Position numbers and translations under genes: made by a program. Shown one piece after another: positions 7,971 to 14,332 of a stretch of 34,193 nucleotides of DNA (positions are counted from its first letter, which is position 1; each line of letters begins with the position of its first letter). Below the pieces are notes generated by a model that made no database searches, was not told the origin of the DNA, and saw only the letters and a program-made list of their open reading frames with translations. Source of the DNA: Candidatus Gemmiger faecigallinarum (lineage in GTDB: Bacteria; Bacillota; Clostridia; Oscillospirales; Ruminococcaceae); contig DWVD01000066.1 of assembly GCA_019120395.1 (NCBI GenBank), forward strand, positions 1-34,193, given 5' to 3'.

Positions 7971-9321
7971 ATGGCGTCAGGCGTTCCATCTGGAACCCCC
8001 GCGCGGCTGGCTGAACGACCCCAACGGCCTGTGCTGGTTCGGCGGGCGGTACCACGTCTATTTTCAATACTGCCCCTCCGCGGCGGACGGCAGCGGCCCC
8101 AAATGCTGGGGCCATTACGAAAGCTCCGATCTTTTGCACTGGAACTTTACCGGCGTGCCGCTGACGCCCGACCATCCGCGGGACGCGGACGGTGTATACT
8201 CCGGCAGCGCGGCGGCGGACGGCGGCACGCTGCGGCTGTACTACACCGGCAATGTCAAGCACCCCGGTGATTATGATTATGTCACCGCCGGGCGGGAGGG
8301 CAACACCCTCTGCGTCGAGACGGCGGACGGCCGCATCATGGGCCCAAAGCGGCTGCTTTTGACCAACGGCGATTATCCCGCCGACTGCAGCTGCCACGTG
8401 CGCGACCCCAAGGTCTGGCGCACGGCGCAGGGCTGGCGCATGGTGCTGGGGGCGCGCAGCCGCAGCGATGCGGGGCGGGTGCTGCTGTACCGCAGCACCG
8501 ACGGCCTGCGCTGGCAGCTGGAAGCCGTGCTGGAACAAAAGCCGGCCTTTGGCTACATGTGGGAGTGCCCCGATTATTTTGAGCTGGACGGGCAGGGCTT
8601 CCTCAGCCTGTCGCCCCAGGGGCTGCCCCACGGGACCTATACCTGCCAGAACGTCTACCAGAGCGGCCATTTTGCCGTGGACGGCGACCTGGCCGAGGGC
8701 CGCCTGCACAGCTTTGCCGAGTGGGACATGGGCTTTGACTTTTATGCGCCCCAGACGTTCCAGGCGCCGGACGGGCGGCGCATCCTGATCGGCTGGATGG
8801 GCATCCCCGACGCCGACTACGCCAACCCCACCACGGCGCTGGGCTGGCAGCACTGCCTGACGGTGCCGCGGCAGGTCACGCTGCAAGACGGCCGCCTCTG
8901 CCAGACCCCGGTGCGGGAGCTGGACGCGCTGTGCGGCGCGTCCCGTCCGCTGCCGGAAGGGGAAACCGCCGCCGAAGCACCCTTCCGGCTGCGGGCCAGG
9001 GCGGCCGGCAGCTGCCGCCTGACGCTGGCCGGCGGGCTGGAACTGGATTATGACGCCGGCGGGCGGGTGTTTACGCTGCGCTTTACCGAACCGGCCGTCT
9101 CCGGCGGGCGCACCGTCCGCCGCGCCCGGCTGGACACGCCCGGCCCGCTGGAGCTGGACGTGCTGGTGGATACTTCCTCGGTGGAGTGCTACATCAACGG
9201 CGGCAGCACGGTGTTTGCCACCCGGTTTTATCCCGCGTCGCGGCGGATCGCCGTGCAGGCGCAGGGCATGCAGGCGTCGGCGGCCCCCATGCGGCCGATG
9301 CAGGTGGAAGGCCTGGCGTAA
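7963..9321 (+). CDS. scrB: Sucrose-6-phosphate hydrolase, glycoside hydrolase family 32
   Basis: Splits sucrose-6-phosphate, the PTS product, into glucose-6-phosphate and fructose in the cytosol. 452 residues, normal for the family. Seen: the GH32 nucleophile motif WLNDPNGL with D19, FQYCPS, YSGSA (79-83), the transition-state RDP motif (R147-D148-P149, in CHVRDPKVW) and the acid/base glutamate in MWECPDYF (E201). These three carboxylates are intact. The five-bladed propeller is followed by a C-terminal beta-sandwich from about 340, including LDVLVDTSSVECYINGG, the usual C-terminal motif. No signal peptide. It overlaps scrA by 8 bases. A fructokinase would be expected next to this pair but is not in the window. 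Confidence 0.95.
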   Translation: MAEWRQAFHLEPPRGWLNDPNGLCWFGGRYHVYFQYCPSAADGSGPKCWGHYESSDLLHWNFTGVPLTPDHPRDADGVYSGSAAADGGTLRLYYTGNVKHPGDYDYVTAGREGNTLCVETADGRIMGPKRLLLTNGDYPADCSCHVRDPKVWRTAQGWRMVLGARSRSDAGRVLLYRSTDGLRWQLEAVLEQKPAFGYMWECPDYFELDGQGFLSLSPQGLPHGTYTCQNVYQSGHFAVDGDLAEGRLHSFAEWDMGFDFYAPQTFQAPDGRRILIGWMGIPDADYANPTTALGWQHCLTVPRQVTLQDGRLCQTPVRELDALCGASRPLPEGETAAEAPFRLRARAAGSCRLTLAGGLELDYDAGGRVFTLRFTEPAVSGGRTVRRARLDTPGPLELDVLVDTSSVECYINGGSTVFATRFYPASRRIAVQAQGMQASAAPMRPMQVEGLA

Positions 9322-9384
9322 AGCGCCCTTTGCCCCGCCGCCCCCGCCGCGGGCAGACGCAGTACAATAGGAGGCCAATACCAT

Positions 9385-10059
9385 ATGGATCAACCGCTTT
9401 TGGATGTTATGCAGGCGCGCCATTCGGTGCGCGCGTATCGGGATACGCCCATCACGGGCGACACGCTTGCGGCGCTGCAGGCCTGCATCGAGGACTGCAG
9501 CCGCCAAAGCGGGCTGCATATCCAGCTGGTGCGGGAGGAGCCCCGCGCTTTTGACGGCTTTATGGCCCATTACGGCAAGTTTTCGGGCGTAAAGAACTAC
9601 ATCGCCATGGTGGGCAAAAAAGGCCCCGCGCTGGAACAGACCTGCGGCTACTGGGGCCAGCGGGTGGTGCTGCGGGCCCAGGCCCTGGGGCTGAACACCT
9701 GCTGGGTGGCAATGACCTTTGCCAAGGTCAGCGGCGCTTACCGGCTGGACGCGGGCGAAAAGCTCTGCTGTGTGATCGCCATCGGGTACGGCCAGACCCA
9801 GGGCGCGCCCCACAAGATCAAAACGCCGGAGCAGGTCAGCCGCGCCGACGCCGCCTGCCCGGACTGGTTTAGGCAGGGCGTGCGGGCCGCGCTGCTTGCC
9901 CCCACCGCCATGAACCAGCAGAAATTCACCCTGACGCTGCAAAGCGACGGCCGCGTGCAGGCCAAACCCGGCGCCGGCTTTTACACCAAACTGGACCTGG
10001 GCATTGTGAAATGCCACTTTGAGCTTGGCTCCGGCAAGGACGGCAGCATCTGGGCGTGA
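9385..10059 (+). CDS. Nitroreductase-family flavoprotein
   Basis: An FMN-dependent oxidoreductase of the nitroreductase fold; the substrate is unknown. 224 residues. Seen: the N-terminal LLDVMQARHSVRAYRDTPI with the RxSxRxY phosphate-binding motif, SGVKNYIAMVGKK, YWGQRVVLRAQALGLNTCWVAMTF (the usual G-x-x-x-x-L-x-A-x-x-L-G-L-x-x-C-W motif), VIAIGYG and the late LLAPTAMNQQKFTLTL segment. This last S/A-P-T-A-M-N-x-Q is typical of the double-domain nitroreductases (putative TM nitroreductase group). RBS AGGAGG lies about 11 bases before the ATG. It follows scrB by 63 bases with no strong terminator, so co-transcription with the sucrose genes is possible, but a functional link is not evident. Confidence 0.88.
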   Translation: MDQPLLDVMQARHSVRAYRDTPITGDTLAALQACIEDCSRQSGLHIQLVREEPRAFDGFMAHYGKFSGVKNYIAMVGKKGPALEQTCGYWGQRVVLRAQALGLNTCWVAMTFAKVSGAYRLDAGEKLCCVIAIGYGQTQGAPHKIKTPEQVSRADAACPDWFRQGVRAALLAPTAMNQQKFTLTLQSDGRVQAKPGAGFYTKLDLGIVKCHFELGSGKDGSIWA

Positions 10060-10117
10060 GCCGGCCGGGCGCGCGTCCGCGCAAAAAAGCGGTGCGCCGT
10101 CCAACCCCAAACAAAAC

Positions 10118-10172
10118 ACAGGACCGCCCGGCGGGCCGGCACAAAAACGTGCTGCCCGCCGGGCGGTCCTGT
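10118..10172 (-). terminator. Very stable terminator hairpin downstream of aroF
   Basis: A 19-bp perfect stem (10118-10136 with 10154-10172) with a GCAC/GTGC extension inside the loop. On the minus strand it is followed by GTTTTGTTTGGGG, a T-rich tract. It sits between the convergent nitroreductase and aroF genes; on the plus strand no T-run follows, but the hairpin could still hold up transcription of the nitroreductase. Confidence 0.75.
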
Positions 10173-10192
10173 ATGAAAAGGGAGCGTCCCCG

Positions 10193-10212
10193 CCGCCGGC
10201 AAAAACCGGCGG
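10193..10212. repeat. Small GC hairpin between nitroreductase and aroF
   Basis: CCGCCGG (10193-10199) and CCGGCGG (10206-10212) around a loop CAAAAA. In the aroF transcript it lies 78 bases past the stop and precedes the 19-bp hairpin. The rest of this 230-base gap (10060-10289) holds no gene that I can see. Confidence 0.5.
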
Positions 10213-10289
10213 GCCTGCGGGAAAACTGCAAAGCAGGCGGCCGCGCCAGACCGGCAGGGGGGCGGGGAAAAGCGGTGTCCGGCCCGGCG

Positions 10290-11309
10290 TCAGTTCAGTG
10301 CCTTGCCAAAGAACTCCACCTCCGGCTTCAGCGTGGCCATCAGGCTGTCGAACTGGTCGGGGGTCAGGCTTTGGGCGCCGTCACTTTTGGCGTGGGCGGG
10401 GTCGTTGTGCACCTCGATCATCAAACCGTCCGCCCCGGCGGCCACCGCGGCCGCCGCCAGGCTGGGCACCATAAAGGCGATGCCCGCCGCGTGGCTGGGG
10501 TCGATGATGACCGGCAGGTGGGTCATCTTTTTCAGCATCGGCACCGCCGAAATGTCCAGCGTGTTGCGCATGCTGTTCTCGAAGGTGCGGATGCCGCGCT
10601 CGCACAAAATCACGTTGGGGTTGCCGGCGGCCATGATGTACTCGGCGCTCATCACCAGCTCCTCCAGCGTGGCCGAAAGCCCGCGCTTGAGCAATACCGG
10701 CCTGTCGGTGCGGCCCACCGCCTTCAGCAGCTCAAAGTTCTGCATGTTGCGTGCGCCGATCTGGATCATGTCCACGCCCTCCCGCAAAAACAGCGGGATG
10801 TGCACGCTGTCCATCAGCTCGGTGACGATGGGTTGGCCGGTGGCCGCCTTGGCTTTGTTCAGCAGCTCCAGCCCCTCGGCCCGCAGGCCCTGGAAGGAGT
10901 AGGGGCTGGTGCGCGGCTTGAAGGCGCCGCCCCGCAGGATCGACGCGCCCGCCGCCTGCACCCGCCGGGCCACCCCGGTGATCTGGGCCTCGCTCTCGAC
11001 GCTGCAGGGGCCGGCCATCACGGCAAAGTGGCCGCCGCCGACCTTGACGCCGCCCACCTCCACCACCGTGTCGTCCGGGTGGAATTTGCGGTTGGCCTTT
11101 TTGTACGGCTCCGACACCCGGCGGCAGCTGTCCACAATGGGGTTGGCCAAAAGCCAGCTCTCGCTCAGCGCCTTGGTGTCGCCGATCAGGCCCAGGATGT
11201 GGGTGTCGCTGCCCACCGAGTCGTTGATCTGGAAGCCCATCGCCTCCAGCTCGCGGCAGAAAGCGTAAATTTTCTCCTCCGGGGCGTTGTGTTTCAAAAT
11301 GACGATCAT
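10290..11309 (-). CDS. aroF: 3-deoxy-7-phosphoheptulonate (DAHP) synthase, type I beta with N-terminal regulatory domain
   Basis: Condenses phosphoenolpyruvate and erythrose-4-phosphate, the first step of aromatic amino acid synthesis. 339 residues. Residues 1-70 (MIVILKHNAPEEKIYAFCRE) form the FABH (ferredoxin-like) regulatory domain seen in Thermotoga-type enzymes and associated with feedback by Tyr or Phe. The catalytic barrel (about 90-335) shows MAGPCSVES, LRGGAFKPRTSPYSFQG, TELMD, IQIGARNMQNF, LLKRG, ILCERGIRTFE and PVIIDPSHAAG, i.e. the metal and substrate ligands (C102, K131, R133, H in DPSHAAG, E in ERG). The start ATG follows AGAAGGAG. No other shikimate gene is adjacent; regulation is likely by the repeat in its promoter and by allostery. 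Confidence 0.95.
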   Translation of the reverse strand: MIVILKHNAPEEKIYAFCRELEAMGFQINDSVGSDTHILGLIGDTKALSESWLLANPIVDSCRRVSEPYKKANRKFHPDDTVVEVGGVKVGGGHFAVMAGPCSVESEAQITGVARRVQAAGASILRGGAFKPRTSPYSFQGLRAEGLELLNKAKAATGQPIVTELMDSVHIPLFLREGVDMIQIGARNMQNFELLKAVGRTDRPVLLKRGLSATLEELVMSAEYIMAAGNPNVILCERGIRTFENSMRNTLDISAVPMLKKMTHLPVIIDPSHAAGIAFMVPSLAAAAVAAGADGLMIEVHNDPAHAKSDGAQSLTPDQFDSLMATLKPEVEFFGKALN

Positions 11310-11441
11310 GGGAAATGACTCCTTCTCTTCCGCGCGGTTCCTTTGGAACCTTTGGTTTCTTATGTCACTCGCGCTTTGTCGGTTTCTTTCGTTCTTTCTC
11401 TCTCTTCCGCGTCACCTGCGCGCAGAGCACCGCAGGGACAG
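11310..11441 (-). promoter_or_regulatory. Purine-rich aroF 5' leader
   Basis: About 130 bases between the predicted aroF start of transcription and its ATG. In the transcript orientation it is strikingly purine-rich in the middle (GA-rich runs, positions about 11345-11410), unlike the GC-rich surroundings. Near the gene there is a 6-bp hairpin with arms GGTTCC and GGAACC. I found no terminator-antiterminator pair, no T-box core and no leader peptide rich in Phe, Tyr or Trp; the one short GTG frame encodes Lys/Arg/Glu-rich residues. Confidence 0.4.
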
Positions 11442-11448
11442 TATAGAA

Positions 11449-11477
11449 AGTTTAACACTTTAACACGCTAAAGTCAA
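11449..11477 (-). promoter_or_regulatory. aroF promoter with tandem 8-bp repeat
   Basis: Minus strand: TTGACT (11472-11477), 17 bases, TAAACT (11449-11454). The spacer holds a perfect tandem repeat, TTTAACAC at 11451-11458 and again at 11459-11466 on the plus strand. A repeat between -35 and -10 is a natural repressor site. An alternative -10 TATACT lies at 11440-11445. Confidence 0.7.
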
Positions 11478-11495
11478 CCCCTTCCGCCGCCTTTT

Positions 11496-11524
11496 TTGAC
11501 AACGCTGCCCCCACCGCCTATAAT
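11496..11524 (+). promoter_or_regulatory. Promoter of the ybaK-rsuA operon
   Basis: TTGACA (11496-11501), 17 bases, TATAAT (11519-11524): a perfect consensus. Its -35 is 18 bases from the -35 of the divergent aroF promoter, so both polymerases share one face of the DNA region. Confidence 0.9.
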
Positions 11525-11570
11525 AAGGGCAGAAACGGCGGGCAGCCGCCGGGGAAAGGGAAGGTTCGCT

Positions 11571-12062
11571 ATGGGCAAGGAAGCCAAAACCAACGCCATG
11601 CGTATGCTGGAACGCGCCAGGATCCATTATACCGCGCACGAGTATCCCCACCAGGAGGGCGCCGCCGTGGACGGCGCCACGGTGGCAAAGCTGACCGGGC
11701 AGGACCCGGCGCGGGTGTTCAAGACGCTGGTCACCCAGGGGGCGGACCGGAACTACTATGTGTTTGTGGTGCCGGTGCTGGCTGAGCTGGACCTGAAAAA
11801 GGCCGCCAAGGCCGCCGGCGTCAAAAGCGTGGCCATGATCCACGTGGCGGACATCAACAAGGTCACCGGCTACATCCGCGGCGGCTGCAGCCCGGTGGGC
11901 ATGAAAAAGCAGTACAAGACGGTGTTTGACGTCAGCTGCCTGGCCCAGCCTTCCATGCTGGTCTCCGGCGGGCGCATCGGCACCCAGATCGAGGCGGCCC
12001 CCGCGGACCTTGTCGCCGTCACCCGCGGCATCACGGCGGACATCACCGCCGAACACCCGTGA
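11571..12062 (+). CDS. ybaK: YbaK/EbsC-type Cys-tRNA(Pro) deacylase
   Basis: Hydrolyses Cys mischarged on tRNA(Pro), acting in trans with ProRS in the cytosol. 163 residues. Seen: KTNAMRMLERARIHYTAHEYP, then GATVAKLTGQDPARVFKTLVTQG with the conserved Lys of the VFKTLV segment, YYVFVVPVLAELDLKKAAKAAG, KVTGYIRGGCSPVGMKKQYKTVFD (the GGCSP-x-G loop at the active site) and SGGRIGTQIEAAP. The frame extends 25 codons upstream through the promoter, so the ATG at 11571, with AGGGAAGG about 7 bases before it, is the start. The stop overlaps the next start as TGATG. Confidence 0.93.
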   Translation: MGKEAKTNAMRMLERARIHYTAHEYPHQEGAAVDGATVAKLTGQDPARVFKTLVTQGADRNYYVFVVPVLAELDLKKAAKAAGVKSVAMIHVADINKVTGYIRGGCSPVGMKKQYKTVFDVSCLAQPSMLVSGGRIGTQIEAAPADLVAVTRGITADITAEHP

Positions 12063-12784
12063 TGCGGCTGGACAAGTACCTGTCCCAGCGGCTGGGCATC
12101 CCCCGCAGCGAGAGCCGCCGCCTGGCCGCCCGCGGCAGCGTGACGGTAAACGGGACAGTGTGCAGAAAGGCTGACACCCAATTGGACGAGCATACCGCCG
12201 CCGTCTGTGTGGACGGGCAGCCGCTGGCGGGGCAGTACCGGCAGTTTGTTTACCTCATGCTCAATAAGCCCGCGGGGGTGGTCTCGGCGGCGCGGGACGC
12301 CCGCGACACCACGGTGGTGGACCTGGCGGCGGGGGACTACCCCCGGCGGCAGCTGTTCCCCGCCGGGCGGCTGGACAAGACCAGCACCGGCTTTGTGCTG
12401 CTGACCGACGACGGCGCGCTGGCCCACGACATCCTGGCCCCCGGCCGCCATGTGGCCAAGGAATACCTGGTCACGCTGGACACCCCGCTGACGCCGGAAA
12501 TGTCCGCCGGCTTTGCGGCGGGCGTCACGCTGGCGGACGGGCAGACGCTGGCCCCTGCCCTGGCCGAGCCGGCCGGCGGCGACCCCTGCCGGGTGCGGGT
12601 GGTGCTGCGGCAGGGGGTGTACCACCAGATCAAGCGGATGTTCGGCGTGTACGGCGCGGGCGTCAACGCGCTGCACCGCACCGCCATCGGCGGGGTGGCG
12701 CTGGACGCCGCCCTGGCCCCCGGCGACTACCGGGAGCTGACCGAACCGGAAGTGGAAACGCTGCGCGCAGCCGCCCGCAGATAA
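12062..12784 (+). CDS. rsuA: RsuA-family 16S rRNA pseudouridine synthase
   Basis: Converts a uridine of 16S rRNA (U516 in E. coli) to pseudouridine. 240 residues. Seen: an N-terminal S4 domain (MRLDKYLSQRLGIPRSESRRLAARGSVTVNG, 1-50), the lead KPAGVVSAARDARDTTVVDL, the catalytic motif AGRLDKTSTGFVLLTDDG with the active-site Asp, then YLVTLD and the RVVLRQGVYHQIKRMFGVYGAGVNALHRTAIGG segment (the usual E-G-x-x-H-Q-I-K-R-M; Glu replaced by Gln here). The preceding GTG codon is possible, but the ATG overlapping the ybaK stop in TGATG is the typical coupled start. Co-transcribed with ybaK: both act on translation quality. Confidence 0.93.
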   Translation: MRLDKYLSQRLGIPRSESRRLAARGSVTVNGTVCRKADTQLDEHTAAVCVDGQPLAGQYRQFVYLMLNKPAGVVSAARDARDTTVVDLAAGDYPRRQLFPAGRLDKTSTGFVLLTDDGALAHDILAPGRHVAKEYLVTLDTPLTPEMSAGFAAGVTLADGQTLAPALAEPAGGDPCRVRVVLRQGVYHQIKRMFGVYGAGVNALHRTAIGGVALDAALAPGDYRELTEPEVETLRAAARR

Positions 12785-12817
12785 AACAGACGGCAAATCA
12801 TCCAAAGGAGGAAGACT

Positions 12818-13528
12818 ATGACGATCCGCTGCATCTGGGAGCACAACGGCCCCGACAGCCTGCTGCACCTGGCCGGGTGTCCCGGCGCTTACACCCGCGG
12901 CGCGTCCCTGGAGGAGGCGCTGGCCAAAGCGCCCGCCGAGCTGGCCGCCTGGCACCGGTGGCTGGGGCTGGACGCCCCGGCGGAGTGTGCGGCGGAGATC
13001 GTGCAGGAGCACGCCGCCGACCTGCAGGTGCGGGACGCGGACAGCGACGTGCTGTTTGACAGCGAGGCCGGCCCCCTGACGCCGGAGGACTACCGGCGGC
13101 TGAAAGCCCTGGCATTGCGGTCGGCGCAGGATTTTTTGCGGCTGTACCGGGCGGTGCCCGACCCGGACGCCAGCTGCCTGCCCACCCGCGCCACCTTTTA
13201 CGGCCAGCGCCCCCGCACCGCGCGGGAAATGTACGAGCACACCAAAAACGTCAACAGCTATTATTTCGGCGAGATCGGCGTGGACGCCGGCAACGACGGG
13301 GACATCGCCGCCAGCCGCGCCCGCGGCTTTGCGCTGCTGGAACAGCGGCCGGGGTATCTGGAGAACCCTGTGGCCGAGGGCAGCTACGGCGAACAATGGT
13401 CGCTGAAAAAGGTCTGCCGCCGCTTTGTCTGGCATGACCGCATCCACGCCAAAGCCATGCGGCGCATGGCCTGCCGGACCTTCGGCGCGGGCAGCGTGCC
13501 GGATGTGTTCTGCTTCGGCGGGCAGTGA
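12818..13528 (+). CDS. Unknown protein with HicB-like N-terminus and DinB-like C-terminal domain
   Basis: Function unknown. 236 residues with a good site AAAGGAGG before the ATG, 33 bases after rsuA, so the third gene of that operon. Residues 1-50 resemble the HicB/antitoxin-type beta-alpha fold: alternating strands, then GASLEEALAKAPAELAAWHRWLG. The rest (about 90-225) looks like a DinB/YfiT four-helix fold: YRRLKALALRSAQDFLRLYRAV, then MYEHTKNVNSYYFGEIG with H141, and WSLKKVCRRFVWHDRIHAKAMRRMA with H206 and H210. These three histidines suit the metal-binding triad of the DinB superfamily (thiol-dependent transferases and damage-inducible proteins). The domain assignments are by pattern only and need a profile search. 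Confidence 0.72.
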   Translation: MTIRCIWEHNGPDSLLHLAGCPGAYTRGASLEEALAKAPAELAAWHRWLGLDAPAECAAEIVQEHAADLQVRDADSDVLFDSEAGPLTPEDYRRLKALALRSAQDFLRLYRAVPDPDASCLPTRATFYGQRPRTAREMYEHTKNVNSYYFGEIGVDAGNDGDIAASRARGFALLEQRPGYLENPVAEGSYGEQWSLKKVCRRFVWHDRIHAKAMRRMACRTFGAGSVPDVFCFGGQ

Positions 13529-13570
13529 CTGCCGCCCGGTGCGGCACGGCGCCCCGATAACGAAACTGCA

Positions 13571-13605
13571 CAGCCCCGGCCGCAGGTCCCCCGCGGCCGG
13601 GGCTG
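13571..13605 (-). terminator. Hairpin between the convergent DinB-like and ArsC-like genes
   Basis: A 13-bp perfect stem (CAGCCCCGGCCGC at 13571-13583 with 13593-13605). On the minus strand it is followed by TGCAGTTTCGTT, moderately T-rich; no T-run on the plus strand. It probably serves the ArsC-like gene and may stop both. Confidence 0.6.
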
Positions 13606-13658
13606 CCTGCACCCGGGATGCCGGTCCCGCGCCCTGCCGGCCTGCGGGCGGAAGGGCG

Positions 13659-14015
13659 TTACCGGTCCAGCGCCGCCGCCCACTCGGCTTCTTTAAAGCC
13701 CACCAGCACCCGGCCGTCGTCCAATACCAGGATGGGCCGCTTGACCAGCATGCCGTCGCCGGCCAAAAGGGCAAACTGCTCATCCTCGCCCATGGCGGGC
13801 AGCTTGTCTTTCAGGGCCAGGCTTTTGTACAGCTGGCCGCTGGTGTTGAACAGCTTTTTTAGCGGCAGGTTGCCGGCCGCCTGCCAGGCGCGCAGTTCCG
13901 CCTCGGCGGGATGGTCGGCCTTGATGTCCCGCGCGGTGTACGCGGCGCTGCGGCTGTCCAGGAATGCCTTTGCTTTTTTGCAGGTGGAGCAGCCGGGATA
14001 CCAGAGAAACAACAT
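13659..14015 (-). CDS. ArsC/Spx-family thioredoxin-fold protein
   Basis: 118 residues of the ArsC/Spx/MgsR family. Seen: an N-terminal CSTCKKAKAFLD with C9-x-x-C12 in a YPGCSTC context, ARDIKADHPAEAELRAW, NLPLKKLFNTSGQLYKSL, KDKLPAMGEDEQFALLAGDGMLVKRPILV (the cis-Pro and Arg region) and a final GFKEAEW. The GFKEAEW ending and FNTSGxLYK are typical of the YusI/YffB-like branch, which is related to Spx but is not known to bind RNA polymerase. Role unknown, perhaps a thiol-based regulator or reductase. It has its own promoter (14080-14108) and a GGAGGGG ribosome site. Divergent from the CmpB-type gene. Confidence 0.85.
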   Translation of the reverse strand: MLFLWYPGCSTCKKAKAFLDSRSAAYTARDIKADHPAEAELRAWQAAGNLPLKKLFNTSGQLYKSLALKDKLPAMGEDEQFALLAGDGMLVKRPILVLDDGRVLVGFKEAEWAAALDR

Positions 14016-14079
14016 GGGGGTCCCCTCCGTTTCCTATACTGATGCGGGGGCCGGGCAACGCGCCGCGGCCCGCAGCGTC

Positions 14080-14108
14080 AGTATACCATGCGGGACGCCC
14101 CGGCACAA
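14080..14108 (-). promoter_or_regulatory. Promoter of the ArsC-like gene
   Basis: Minus strand: TTGTGC (14103-14108), 17 bases, TATACT (14080-14085). The sequence TATACTGA-T/C-GC occurs again in opposite orientation at 14035-14045, so the -10 and leader are part of an inverted repeat about 50 bases long. Confidence 0.65.
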
Positions 14109-14191
14109 TCCGCCGCGGCGCGCAAAACGCCCAAAACGGTAACAATTTGGACGCTTTGCGCAAAAAGGCGCGCTTTTTGCCCCGCCGGCAA

Positions 14192-14220
14192 TTGACTTGA
14201 CGCTTCCGGCATGATACGAT
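14192..14220 (+). promoter_or_regulatory. Promoter of the CmpB-type membrane protein
   Basis: TTGACT (14192-14197), 17 bases, TACGAT (14215-14220) with TGA immediately before it (extended -10). A leader of about 105 GC-rich bases follows; I see no gene in it. Confidence 0.65.
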
Positions 14221-14332
14221 TGCCGTAATATCTGCGGGCGGCGGCTGTGCACGGCGCCCGGTCCGGCACGCCCCGCCATGCATTGCTGCGGCGCCGCGCG
14301 GCCGCCGCCCGCAGCTGGGGAGGAAACCGATC

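Noticed and set aside
9363-9368. TACAAT as a -10 for the nitroreductase gene
   Set aside because: No -35 at 16-18 bases, and the ribosome site follows immediately, leaving almost no leader.
7918-10119. Open frame of 733 codons on the minus strand opposite scrB and the nitroreductase
   Set aside because: Antisense to two well-supported genes, and its protein has the same complement-type composition.
11310-11441. T-box or aromatic leader peptide upstream of aroF
   Set aside because: No T-box sequence, no terminator, and the short GTG frame codes for charged residues rather than Phe, Tyr or Trp.
11870-13783. Open frame of 637 codons on the minus strand over rsuA and the DinB-like gene
   Set aside because: Antisense shadow; no motif, no RBS; crosses the hairpin at 13571-13605.
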